Origin: Brevundimonas sp. UBA5713
GTDB lineage: Bacteria; Pseudomonadota; Alphaproteobacteria; Caulobacterales; Caulobacteraceae
Direction: 5' to 3'
DNA length: 22,360 bases
Assembly (NCBI RefSeq): GCF_002419815.1
Contig: NZ_DIGV01000020.1
Location: 7,937-30,296 of the forward strand
The notes below the pieces were generated by a model. It did no database searches. It worked only from the letters and a program-made list of their open reading frames with translations, and was not told the DNA's origin. The position numbers were made by a program, and so were the translations under genes. The number at the start of each line of letters is the position of its first letter. Position 1 is the stretch's first letter. Of the stretch, positions 1 to 7,274 are shown in pieces.

Positions 1-144
1 ATTCAATGGGTCCTGAGCCTAGCGGCATAGGACCGAGGCCATGCAGATCTTACTTGGATCAGCGTAAATGTTCAGTAATTTCGAAAAAATGTCGGACCAC
101 TAACAGGTACTCAAGCTCTGGCTTGTAGCAGTGGGACTACAAAT

Positions 145-1545
145 TCAGAATGGGAAAAAGATCGGTATCGCGACCATGGCTGTAGCCCAGGTAATGAGGT
201 TCAGAGGCACGCCGACGCGAACGAAATCCATGTAGGAATAGTTGGCCATGTTAAAGACCAGCACATTGGTCTGATAGCCAAACGGCGTGGCAAAGGCGGC
301 AGAGGCAGCCATCATGACGGCGACCAGGAATGGTCTGGGATCCACGCCCAAGCTGTTGGCGACGGCCACGGCAATTGGTGTGACCAGAACGGCGACCGTG
401 GCATTCGACAGCAGTTCGGTGGCGATCAGGGTGACACCGTAAAACACGATAAGTGCTCCTAGCGGCCCAAGTGGACGGATGATGTCGATGAGGTATCCGG
501 CACCTTGTTGAGCAAGGCCGGTCACTTCAATGGCTGTGCCCACAACCACCATGCCTGCGATCAGAAGCAGGATTTCGGGCCGTAGACCTGCATAGGCCTC
601 TTCGGGTGTGATCACGCGCAGAAGGATCAACACCACCGCACCCGCAAAGGCCGCTGCCGCGATAGGTACCCAGCCCACAGCTGCCGCTACAATAACGGCA
701 ATAAAGACGCCCATGGAAATAAGGGCAGGGCGCAGACGGAAGGGCCGGTCTCCGGCTCCAAACAGTTCCAGATCCCCGAGACTGCCATCGCCCGATCCGT
801 CGGTCTGGTTGCGGCTCTCTCCAAGACGGGGCAGGCGGAAGCCCATAAACCGAAACTCGCGGCGCGCCTGCTGTTTCAATCGCAGAGCTTCTTCTTCCTC
901 CAGGCGCGCAGCTTCGGCTTCTTCTTTTTCACCCGAGCGGTGCAGTTGGCGTCCGCTGATGAAATACATCCACAGACCGCCGGTCAAAGCGATGCACAGG
1001 CCGACAGGCGTGATCTCGAACAGGGAGAATACAGGCTGTCCTGCATTTCGGGCCATGTCGTTGACTAACAAATTGGTAGACGTTCCGATCAGAGTCAGCA
1101 GCCCGCCCATCACCGTGACGTGGCTGAGTGGCATCAAAAAGCGCTTGGGCGACATCTTCAGCGACTTGGCCACGTCGCGTATAACGGGCGCAGCCAAGAC
1201 AACGACCGGCGTATTATTCAAAAATCCGCCCACCGAGCCGCAAAGCCCGATGACAATCCAGATGCCCGCAGCCCCGATGCGTTTGGATAGATCGCTGGCT
1301 TTGCGGATCAGCATCCCTAGAAAGCCCGATAACTCGATCGCATAGGCAATCACAAACAGACCCGCCAAGGTGATAACGGCGGGGCTGGCGAAGGCGCTTT
1401 GTACCTCTACGGGGCGTACGACCCCCAGCAGCAGCAAGACGGCCGCGCCGGCAAGCGCGACAACGTCCGCGCGTAACTTGCCATGGATAAGCACGCCAAC
1501 CACACCGACAAGCACCGCGAGCGCAATAATCTGGTCTACGGTCAT
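145..1545 (-). CDS. SLC13/DASS-family anion permease
   Basis: This is an inner-membrane transporter of the SLC13 (divalent anion:sodium symporter) / ArsB-NhaD superfamily. Its substrate (dicarboxylate, sulfate or similar) cannot be told from sequence. The protein has two pseudo-symmetric hydrophobic halves. Each half has the family hairpin motif, GGFLNNTPVVVLAAP in the first and LLSNATVAVLVTP in the second. Each is followed by an Asn-containing substrate/Na+ loop, GTSTNLLVNDMA and FGYQTNVLVFNMA. The halves are joined by a charged loop of about 65 residues, rich in Glu and Arg, where many bacterial relatives carry a pair of TrkA-C domains, so this member is short (466 aa). I chose the ATG at 1545 because MTVDQII is the usual N-terminus of the family. 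An in-frame ATG at 1566 and a GTG at 1596 could extend it. The gene is divergent from the lipoprotein gene at 1625. The family call is firm and the substrate is unknown. Confidence 0.88.
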   Translation of the reverse strand: MTVDQIIALAVLVGVVGVLIHGKLRADVVALAGAAVLLLLGVVRPVEVQSAFASPAVITLAGLFVIAYAIELSGFLGMLIRKASDLSKRIGAAGIWIVIGLCGSVGGFLNNTPVVVLAAPVIRDVAKSLKMSPKRFLMPLSHVTVMGGLLTLIGTSTNLLVNDMARNAGQPVFSLFEITPVGLCIALTGGLWMYFISGRQLHRSGEKEEAEAARLEEEEALRLKQQARREFRFMGFRLPRLGESRNQTDGSGDGSLGDLELFGAGDRPFRLRPALISMGVFIAVIVAAAVGWVPIAAAAFAGAVVLILLRVITPEEAYAGLRPEILLLIAGMVVVGTAIEVTGLAQQGAGYLIDIIRPLGPLGALIVFYGVTLIATELLSNATVAVLVTPIAVAVANSLGVDPRPFLVAVMMAASAAFATPFGYQTNVLVFNMANYSYMDFVRVGVPLNLITWATAMVAIPIFFPF

Positions 1546-1624
1546 ACCTATGGCAGACCCTGCCATGCCCGTCTCGTCAACCTCAATTCGCTGCACTTCG
1601 GTATCTTTGTGTTAGGTTGGGTCC

Positions 1625-2566
1625 ATGCGCCAGCCCAATGCCTCGAAACCGTCAATGACCGATGTGTCCGCCGCACATCGCACCTCACGCCGCGCGAGAG
1701 GTTTCAGTCTCAGGCCGTCGCCACTGGTGTGTCTGGCCGCGGGCGCTTTGGTCCTGTCCGGTTGTGATAGGGCTGCGCCAGAGCCGCCAGCCACCCCCGA
1801 GGCAGTAACCCCTACGATTATTGTGACCACCCCCTTGCTGGACCGCGCCGCGCTACTGGTTGAAATCGATCAGGCCGCTTCGAACTTTGCATCGGGGACA
1901 GGGCAGGCGAACACCTCCTTGGCTGGCCGCCGATTTAAGGTGCGTCAACCGATGGGCTGCGGTGAGCCGATCGCGCAAGGAACGGCCGTGCCCCCCAGCG
2001 TTGCGTCGCTGACGACTATTGATAGGTCTGGCGACCTTCGTCTCTCGCTCGGAGCCGTGGATTGGACGGACGATATGATCGGCGGTTCTGCCTCGGGAAG
2101 CTGGGAAGCCGCTGAAGGCTTTTGGCTTGCCTGGCCGTGGATGCGTGGCGAAACTTGTCCACGACACCCGATAATGCCGACAAAACAGGAGGTGTCAGTC
2201 GACGTCACCGGCAGCACCAACACCGATCCTGAACGTCCCATGGTGGAGTCGGTCCCGGTTGTTACGCTGTCGCCACAAACTGCAGCGCTGATGTCGGTCT
2301 TCGAAGAAGGCAGCTCGCGTCTGAGCCGCCGTATGGGACGCGCTTATGAATTTGTCCTGAGAGGCCAAAGCGGGGCACCGGCAGTGGCGGACCCCGATGG
2401 CTATCGCGTCGTGTTCGAGGGGCGGATGGCAGCCTTCGACGACGGGCAGTCGATCCGCTGCCAGGCTGCTGACATTGATCAAAGACCGATATGCGCCGCG
2501 GCGGTCCACCTTGAGCGTGTCGCATTCGAAACGTCCAAGGGACAGCTGTTGGCCGAATGGAGATAG
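1625..2566 (+). CDS. Predicted outer-membrane or periplasmic lipoprotein, unknown function
   Basis: I do not recognise this family. The protein has 313 residues. An Arg-rich N-terminus (SRRARGFSLR) is followed by a hydrophobic stretch ending in the lipobox VLSGC, with the lipidated Cys at residue 47, so it should be exported and lipid-anchored. A Pro/Thr-rich linker follows (residues 51-68), then a globular part with four further Cys residues (in MGCGEP, ETCPRHP, IRCQAAD and PICAAA) that could form two disulfides. The N-terminal region before the signal core is long. An in-frame ATG at 1655 is an alternative start, but it lacks a visible ribosome binding site, whereas the ATG at 1625 has AGG about 9 bases upstream. 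It stands alone: divergent from the permease and followed directly by a recombinase-element-like repeat and an IS. Confidence 0.65.
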   Translation: MRQPNASKPSMTDVSAAHRTSRRARGFSLRPSPLVCLAAGALVLSGCDRAAPEPPATPEAVTPTIIVTTPLLDRAALLVEIDQAASNFASGTGQANTSLAGRRFKVRQPMGCGEPIAQGTAVPPSVASLTTIDRSGDLRLSLGAVDWTDDMIGGSASGSWEAAEGFWLAWPWMRGETCPRHPIMPTKQEVSVDVTGSTNTDPERPMVESVPVVTLSPQTAALMSVFEEGSSRLSRRMGRAYEFVLRGQSGAPAVADPDGYRVVFEGRMAAFDDGQSIRCQAADIDQRPICAAAVHLERVAFETSKGQLLAEWR

Positions 2567-2573
2567 CGGCCTA

Positions 2574-2604
2574 GTGGACCTACACAGTCCGTGAATAGTC
2601 TCTA
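2574..2604 (+). repeat. 31-bp imperfect direct repeat, possible recombinase-element end (copy a)
   Basis: This stretch begins GTGGACCTACACAGTCCGTG and matches 4999-5029 with about four mismatches over 31 bases. At 4999 the same sequence marks the left side of the DUF2924/serine-recombinase element. Here it lies 8 bp after the lipoprotein stop codon and is cut off by IS copy 1. I infer either a remnant of a second recombinase element or a related attachment site. The match is visible by eye; its role is inference. Confidence 0.5.
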
Positions 2605-2618
2605 TGTGCTGTCAGTGT

Positions 2619-3433
2619 GGTGCTGTCAGTCTAACGCTAAAGGTGCTCCACTTCGAAGGCTGCAAGCCATTGGTGGAGAAGGCGTTTTATGAAACCGCTA
2701 TCGTTTAAGCGACACCGCTTCCCAGGCGAAGTGATCCGTCATGCCGTGTGGTTGTATTTTCGCTTTAATCTTAGCTTCCGCGACGTCGAGGAACTGATGG
2801 CGCAACGCGGAATTGACGTCAGCTACGAAACGATCCGGTGCTGGACGATCAAGTTTGGGCCTCTGATTGCACGGCGGCTGAAGAAGCGGAGAGTGCCTCC
2901 GACAGGCCGTTGGCATCTCGATGAAATGGTCTGCAAGATCGGAGGACGGCGCATGTATCTGTGGCGCGCAGTCGACGACGAAGGCGAGGTTTTAGACGTC
3001 GTTGTCCAGCGCCAGCGGGACACAGAGGCGGCTTTGAAGCTGATCAGACGTCTTTTGCGCAATCAACCGGTTGAGCCAGAAACCATCACGACGGACGGGT
3101 TGGCCTCGTACGGTGCGGCACTCGATCAGTTGGAACTGCGCCATCTGCATCGCCCTGGCAGGCTTCGTGACAACAACCGCGTTGAGAACTCGCATCTGCC
3201 GATCCGACGACGGGAGCGGCAGCATCAGAGGTTCAAATCCCAAGCCTCAGCCCAGAGATTTCTCACCACCCACGCCGCGATCTACATCACCTTCAACTTC
3301 CAGCGCCATTTGATCAGCAGACCCACACTTCGTTGCTTTCGCGCTGAAGCGAATGCCGCGTGGGAGGCGGCCGTGGTCTGAAAATGAGCAGGGTAGGGAT
3401 CTTTCGACTTCGCTTAGTTATCCTGACAGCACC
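2619..3433 (+). mobile_element. IS6-family insertion sequence, copy 1 (815 bp, apparently intact)
   Basis: The ends are inverted repeats. The left end reads GGTGCTGTCAGTCTAACG; the right end, read inward, is GGTGCTGTCAGGATAACT (11 perfect bases, then partial identity). One transposase gene fills the element. The 8 bases on each side (GTCAGTGT and GTCTGCAC) do not match, so there is no target-site duplication of the usual IS6 size, which suggests recombination or adjacent deletion after insertion. The tip GTGCTGTCAGT is repeated 14 bp upstream of the left end (2606-2616), possibly a footprint of an earlier IS end. Confidence 0.9.
2689..3381 (+). CDS. IS6-family DDE transposase (copy 1)
   Basis: This 230-residue transposase has the usual length for the IS6/IS26 family and catalyses replicative (cointegrate-forming) transposition of its IS. 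An N-terminal helix-turn-helix region (about residues 15-60, with SFRDVEELMAQRGIDVSYET) is followed by the DDE catalytic core. D78 lies in WHLDEM, D136 in ITTDGLASY and E166 in NNRVENSHLPIRRRERQ; the Arg seven residues after the Glu is also present. All three catalytic residues are intact, so this copy may be active. The start is set by the ATG after GGAGAAGG, which is conserved in the other copies. It differs from copy 2 at 18 residues by my alignment, concentrated at the two ends and after residue 104. Confidence 0.95.
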   Translation: MKPLSFKRHRFPGEVIRHAVWLYFRFNLSFRDVEELMAQRGIDVSYETIRCWTIKFGPLIARRLKKRRVPPTGRWHLDEMVCKIGGRRMYLWRAVDDEGEVLDVVVQRQRDTEAALKLIRRLLRNQPVEPETITTDGLASYGAALDQLELRHLHRPGRLRDNNRVENSHLPIRRRERQHQRFKSQASAQRFLTTHAAIYITFNFQRHLISRPTLRCFRAEANAAWEAAVV

Positions 3434-3547
3434 GTCTGCACGTTAAGTGCGGACCCGTGTCTTACGAGCCTCAAGCTTATGTGACTGGTCTCTCGTTGTC
3501 CGGGGGCTAAACAGGTTTCATTCCAGTTCAGCTCCGAGGATTGAACG

Positions 3548-3955
3548 ATGAAGATTTTCTACAAAACCCGTGCCACTGCGACCGGTGGACGTTCAGGACA
3601 CACCGCGCTTGATGATGGTGGTCTGTCGTTTGATCTGGCGCGCCCCGGAACGGGCGAAGTCGGTGCCAACCCCGAGCAGTTGTTTGCCCTTGGCTATGCG
3701 GCCTGCTTTGACAGCGCCCTGTCGATGATCGCAGGGCAGATGAAGCTGGAAGTCACCAGCAAGACCTCGGTCGAGGTCGGCATCGGTCAGCGCAGTGATG
3801 GGGGCTACGCACTCGATATTGATATCTACGTCGAGACCACCGGCATCGACACCGAACAGTCTGAGAAGCTTGTCGAGGCTGCGCATCATGCGTGTCCGTA
3901 TTCGAATGCGACACGCAACAATGTCGATGTGCGCCTGCACGTGACTGCACTTTAA
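3548..3955 (+). CDS. ohr: Organic hydroperoxide resistance peroxidase (Ohr, OsmC superfamily)
   Basis: Ohr proteins reduce organic and fatty-acid hydroperoxides in the cytoplasm through a reactive Cys pair, using lipoylated proteins as reductant. The 135-residue length is typical. The peroxidatic Cys53 lies in LGYAACFDSAL and the resolving Cys116 in HHACPYSNATRNN. The Arg15 (in TGGRSGH) and Glu43 (in NPEQLFALGY) needed to activate the first Cys are present, so it should be active. The CPYSNATRNN form separates Ohr from OsmC proper. The start follows GAGG with 8-base spacing. It lies 16 bp upstream of an oxidoreductase gene and probably shares its transcript. No OhrR repressor gene or clear OhrR palindrome is visible; the 114-bp upstream region begins at the end of IS copy 1, so its native control may have been lost. 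Confidence 0.95.
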   Translation: MKIFYKTRATATGGRSGHTALDDGGLSFDLARPGTGEVGANPEQLFALGYAACFDSALSMIAGQMKLEVTSKTSVEVGIGQRSDGGYALDIDIYVETTGIDTEQSEKLVEAAHHACPYSNATRNNVDVRLHVTAL

Positions 3956-3971
3956 AAGACCGGAGAGCGAC

Positions 3972-4949
3972 ATGCGTAGTGCTGTCCACCAGACATTCGG
4001 CGAACCCGCCGAGGTTCTCGCGCTGGCGAAGAGTGCCGTTCCGGAGCCTGGCCCAAGGCAGGTGAGGATCAAGACTATACTGTCTCCTATTCATAACCAC
4101 GACCTTTGGACGGTGCGCGGGCAGTATGGTTACAAACCGGATCTGCCTGCCATCGGTGGCAGCGAGGCCGTAGGTGTGGTGGATGCGCTGGGGCCCGATG
4201 TGACGGGCATTTCTGTGGGGCAGCGTGTGGCTGTTGCCGGTGTTCACGGAAGCTGGGCAGAGTATTTTCTGGCATCTGCGGGCGGTTTGGTGCCGCTGCC
4301 CGATGCTATCCCCGATGAAGCGGCCGCCCAACTGATTGCCATGCCTTTCAGCGCGATCACCCTGCTTGATTTCCTTGGCGTAGAAAGCGGTGACTGGGTG
4401 ATCCAGAACACTGCCAATGGGGCGGTCGGCAAAACGCTTGCCATGTTGGCGAAGGCACGCGGGATTAATGTCGTGAACCTGGTTCGCCGTGATGCAGGGA
4501 TCGAGGAGTTGGCCCTCGTCGGTATCGGTAATGCTGTTTCCACAGCAACCGGATCGTGGAAGGACACGGTTCGCAGCCTTGTGGGAGATGCCTCTATTAA
4601 AGCTGCCGTTGACTCTATTGGCGGCAAGGCCAGCAGCGACCTGATAGGCTTGCTGGGCGAGAACGGGCTGCTTGTTTCGTTCGGAACCATGGGCGGTGAG
4701 CCCATGCAGATCCCTTCCGGCGACGTTATCTTCAAACAGGCCGTGGTTAAGGGGTTCTGGGGCTCGAAAGTCAGCGCTGCCATGCCCGCACCCAAACGGG
4801 CCGCTTTGATCGGCGAGCTTCTTCAACTGGTTGTATCAGGAGAATTAAAGCTGCCGGTCGAGGCTGTGTTTGATCTCGCCCAGATTTCCGAGGCTGTTAA
4901 GGCGTCCTTGACGCCGGGCAAGACCGGCAAGGTTCTTTTGCGCCCCTGA
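3972..4949 (+). CDS. Medium-chain dehydrogenase/reductase, zinc-independent quinone/enoyl reductase type
   Basis: This is a cytoplasmic NAD(P)H-dependent reductase of the MDR superfamily, closest in pattern to the 2-enoyl-thioester reductase (ETR/MECR) and quinone oxidoreductase branches. The 325 residues comprise an N-terminal GroES-like catalytic fold with SPIHNHDLWTVRGQYGYKP and the conserved GGSEAVGVV strand-turn, then a Rossmann fold with the nucleotide motif NTANGAVGKTLAMLAKARG (about residues 147-165). The Cys/His zinc ligands and the four-Cys structural zinc loop of true alcohol dehydrogenases are absent, so it is zinc-independent. It follows ohr by 16 bp, and a clear hairpin terminator follows it, so the pair forms a two-gene operon. 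A role in reducing reactive carbonyls or quinones formed under peroxide stress is inference from that context. Confidence 0.85.
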   Translation: MRSAVHQTFGEPAEVLALAKSAVPEPGPRQVRIKTILSPIHNHDLWTVRGQYGYKPDLPAIGGSEAVGVVDALGPDVTGISVGQRVAVAGVHGSWAEYFLASAGGLVPLPDAIPDEAAAQLIAMPFSAITLLDFLGVESGDWVIQNTANGAVGKTLAMLAKARGINVVNLVRRDAGIEELALVGIGNAVSTATGSWKDTVRSLVGDASIKAAVDSIGGKASSDLIGLLGENGLLVSFGTMGGEPMQIPSGDVIFKQAVVKGFWGSKVSAAMPAPKRAALIGELLQLVVSGELKLPVEAVFDLAQISEAVKASLTPGKTGKVLLRP

Positions 4950-4966
4950 TTGCTGAAATGACTTGG

Positions 4967-4995
4967 TCAGAGTGCTTGTTTGGCACTCTGATTTT
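4967..4995 (+). terminator. Rho-independent terminator of the ohr-reductase operon
   Basis: A perfect 9-bp stem TCAGAGTGC / GCACTCTGA with a 7-base loop is followed by TTTT. It lies 18 bp after the reductase stop codon and just before the recombinase-element repeat at 4999, so the element sits downstream of the terminator without breaking the operon. Confidence 0.85.
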
Positions 4996-4998
4996 CCG

Positions 4999-5029
4999 GT
5001 GGACCTATACAGTCGGTAAATAGTCTCCA
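4999..5029 (+). repeat. 31-bp imperfect direct repeat, possible left attachment site (copy b)
   Basis: It begins GTGGACCTATACAGTCGGTA and is the partner of 2574-2604. The core AAATAGTCTCCA also resembles AAAGAGTCTCTA at about 7224-7235, on the far side of the recombinase gene, so the two may be the left and right junctions of the recombinase element. The similarity at the right side is short, so the att assignment is tentative. Confidence 0.4.
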
Positions 5030-5045
5030 CATTAGTGGTGTTAAG

Positions 5046-5081
5046 CGATTGTATTTGATCGTTTATGTTTGAATATAATCG
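5046..5081 (+). promoter_or_regulatory. Candidate promoter and operator of the DUF2924-recombinase operon
   Basis: This AT-rich stretch contains a perfect TATAAT (5074-5079) with TTGTAT 19 bp upstream (5049-5054), a plausible but over-long sigma-70-type spacing. The same interval is bounded by an inverted repeat, CGATTGTAT at 5046 and ATATAATCG at 5073, with one mismatch over nine. A repressor or the recombinase itself could bind there to autoregulate. Only the sequence pattern supports this. Confidence 0.35.
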
Positions 5082-5131
5082 TGGTATGTAACTGTCTTGT
5101 CGGAGTGGGCTTTCTTACGGGAGAATGACCC

Positions 5132-5557
5132 ATGGCCGCTGTGGATGACGAGTTAGAAGCCTTCCTCGCCAGCTTGGAACATAGCACGCTTTCAGAGGTG
5201 CAAGACGAGTGGCGCAAACGTTGGGGAGCACCTCCAGCGTTACGGTCTGTAAGGCTGATGAGGCATCTTGTGGCCTGGCGTCTTCAGGTTGAACTTTATG
5301 GCGATTTAAGTGCCGCGGACCGCCGGCATCTTAAATCAACAGCTACGCCAGTCATGCAAACGTTACGAGAGGGTAGTCGCGTGGCGCGCGAGTACCATGG
5401 TGTCGTCCATGAGGTCGTCGCAGAAGCCCGAGGGTTTCGATACCGAGATCGTACATACCGTAGCTTGTCCGCAATAGCGCGTGAGATCACGGTTGTGCGT
5501 TGGAACGGACCGCGTTTCTTTGGGCTTCGGCCGCGAGGCGGGCATGGCGCATCGTGA
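5132..5557 (+). CDS. DUF2924-domain protein, recombinase partner
   Basis: This small basic cytoplasmic protein of 141 residues is of the DUF2924 type, which in alphaproteobacterial and phage-derived elements is commonly encoded immediately upstream of a large serine recombinase. Its function is unknown; an accessory role in site-specific recombination is inference from that pairing. Recognisable features are the N-terminal helix with LSEVQDEWRKRWGAPPALRS, the MRHLVAWRLQ segment, and the C-terminal part with GFRYRDRTYRSLSAIAREITVVRWNGPRFFGL, which resembles a small DNA-binding fold. The start ATG has GGGAG 9 bases upstream. The 3' end overlaps the recombinase start by 14 bp, which implies translational coupling. 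Confidence 0.85.
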   Translation: MAAVDDELEAFLASLEHSTLSEVQDEWRKRWGAPPALRSVRLMRHLVAWRLQVELYGDLSAADRRHLKSTATPVMQTLREGSRVAREYHGVVHEVVAEARGFRYRDRTYRSLSAIAREITVVRWNGPRFFGLRPRGGHGAS

Positions 5558-7190
5558 GCGTCTTAGATGCGCGATCTACACGCGCAAAAGCACCGAAGAA
5601 GGGCTGGATCAGACCTTCAACTCCCTGCATGCGCAAAGAGAGTATTGCGAGGCCTATGTCCAATCGCAGGGCGGAGAAGGTTGGACGGTTGTTCGTACAC
5701 GATACGACGACGGCGGCTTTTCTGGAGCGAGCATGAGCCGACCGGGTCTTCAGCGTCTTTTGCGTGATGTGGAGGCCAAACGGATCGATGTTGTCGTGGT
5801 CTATAAGGTTGATCGACTGACCCGCTCACTGGCTGATTTTGCCCGCATTCTCGAGTGCTTGGACAAGCAGGGCACGGCCTTTGTGAGCGTTACCCAAGCT
5901 TTTAATACGAACAGCTCCATGGGCAGGCTTACGCTCAATATACTCTTGTCATTCGCCCAGTTTGAACGTGAGGTCACCGGTGAACGGATCCGTGACAAGG
6001 TTTTGGCCTCTAAGGCCAAGGGCATGTGGATGGGTGGAACCGTGCCTCTGGGTTATGATCCGCCAGATGCCTCTGGAGACCGAAGGCTCCGGGTCAATGA
6101 GGAAGAGGCGGTCGTCGTTCGTTATATCTTCGAACGCTTCACCCTATGTCGCTCTCTGTGCGATCTTCAACAGCAGTTGATGGACAACGGTATTCGCACC
6201 AAGGCGCATAAAGCTCAAAACGGCACCGAAACGGTAGGGGCTCCGTTCAGTCGTGGCGCTCTGCGATATCTGCTTCAAAACAAGACCTACCTTGGGCTCA
6301 TCTGCCACAAGGGAACGGTGTATGAAGGCCGTCACGAAGCCCTGATCGATCAACGTCTGTTCGAGACTGTACAAACCCTTCTCAGCCACCGCGCAGATGT
6401 TTGGAAACGTCGCGCGCCCAATCTTGAGCGGGCTAAGCTGCATGGCCGGATATTTGATGAGTTCGGGCAGAAAATGGTCCCGCAGTTCATCCCCGGAAAG
6501 CGAAGAACCTATGGGTATTACGTTGCGCCGCGATTGGCTCCGGGATTGAGAAATCCCGATGGCTTGGGTCGAGTACCCTGCAAAGCTTTGGACGACCTCA
6601 TTCAGAGAAGGGTCGTTGGACTCGTAGGGATAGGCAACGAAGAGATCACGACCGATGTGCTGCGCGATTTGGTGGTTCGCGTCGAGATCCATAGCGCATC
6701 GGTGCAGCTCGTCATCAACCTCAAAGCGCTCAAAGATTTAAATCCAGATGGCACGTCGGTGCAGGACTTGGAGAAGAAGCTTTGGGTCGGCGATCGGTTG
6801 ATGCCCGAGCCCTCTCGTCTGGGGCGTGTAAGGCTGTCCATATCGGCTCGCCTGAAGATGCATGGGGGTCGCACCTGGGTGGAAGATGCTCAGGCCCTGC
6901 CAGGTACTCCTGCAAACGCTATCAAGCTTGCGGCGGTAAAGAAACTTCGAGCCGCGCATGCGGCGTTCGCGCCCTTGCGGAAGACGCTATCAGACCCGAA
7001 GGCAGGTTGGCCTGCCAACATTAGGTTGCACCGACTGGAATGGGTATTCCTGTCGCCTAAAATACAAGCCGCCATATTGAATGGTCGCTTGAGCGCCGAA
7101 GCTCTCGCAAAGTTAAACGCGCTAAAAGCTGTTCCACTCAGTTGGTCAGATCAGAACCATCTTGTGTATGGAGAGATCGACGTCTTATAG
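5544..7190 (+). CDS. Large serine recombinase
   Basis: This site-specific recombinase (548 aa) should cut and rejoin DNA through a phosphoserine link to integrate or excise an element. The N-terminal resolvase domain (about residues 6-165) has the active-site pattern AIYTRKSTEEG, with catalytic Ser16 and Arg14. It is followed by NSLHAQREYC, VVYKVDRLTRSLADF with active-site arginines, and the long helix SFAQFEREVTGERIRDK. A recombinase domain follows (GGTVPLGYD onward, about 170-275). The usual Cys-rich zinc ribbon is replaced by a Cys-poor version (IFDEFGQKMVPQF...YGYYVAPRL), common in the alphaproteobacterial subgroup, and then a coiled C-terminal part. The ATG at 5544 is preferred because MAHRERLRCAIYTRKS gives the usual short lead. 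It is coupled to DUF2924. Its last 600 bp recur as a decayed copy at 17339. Confidence 0.92.
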   Translation: MAHRERLRCAIYTRKSTEEGLDQTFNSLHAQREYCEAYVQSQGGEGWTVVRTRYDDGGFSGASMSRPGLQRLLRDVEAKRIDVVVVYKVDRLTRSLADFARILECLDKQGTAFVSVTQAFNTNSSMGRLTLNILLSFAQFEREVTGERIRDKVLASKAKGMWMGGTVPLGYDPPDASGDRRLRVNEEEAVVVRYIFERFTLCRSLCDLQQQLMDNGIRTKAHKAQNGTETVGAPFSRGALRYLLQNKTYLGLICHKGTVYEGRHEALIDQRLFETVQTLLSHRADVWKRRAPNLERAKLHGRIFDEFGQKMVPQFIPGKRRTYGYYVAPRLAPGLRNPDGLGRVPCKALDDLIQRRVVGLVGIGNEEITTDVLRDLVVRVEIHSASVQLVINLKALKDLNPDGTSVQDLEKKLWVGDRLMPEPSRLGRVRLSISARLKMHGGRTWVEDAQALPGTPANAIKLAAVKKLRAAHAAFAPLRKTLSDPKAGWPANIRLHRLEWVFLSPKIQAAILNGRLSAEALAKLNALKAVPLSWSDQNHLVYGEIDVL

Positions 7191-7274
7191 CCCGAATGAG
7201 ATGGATTTAGACGTGGGACTAAAGAGTCTCTAATGTGGTTGAAATCGCTAGAGATTTATTGACTGACTAGAAGG
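6588..7274 (+). repeat. Recombinase tail plus 84-bp trailer, duplicated at 17339-18020
   Basis: The C-terminal third of the recombinase gene and the non-coding trailer to the IS border are repeated, diverged but colinear, at 17339-18020. The shared trailer includes GATTTAGACGTGGGA and TTTATTGACTGACTAG, and in both copies the IS begins after the same base. The repeat therefore continues into the IS, and a single insertion preceded the duplication. Confidence 0.85.

Noticed and set aside
608..1345. A 245-residue plus-strand open frame inside the permease gene
   Set aside because: It is antisense to a well-supported membrane protein, has Arg/Pro/Ser-rich low-complexity composition typical of a high-GC shadow frame, and shows no domain motif or ribosome site.
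3753..4826. A 357-residue minus-strand open frame across ohr and the reductase gene
   Set aside because: It lies opposite two genes with complete catalytic motifs and has no recognisable domain; its length follows from codon bias of the real genes.
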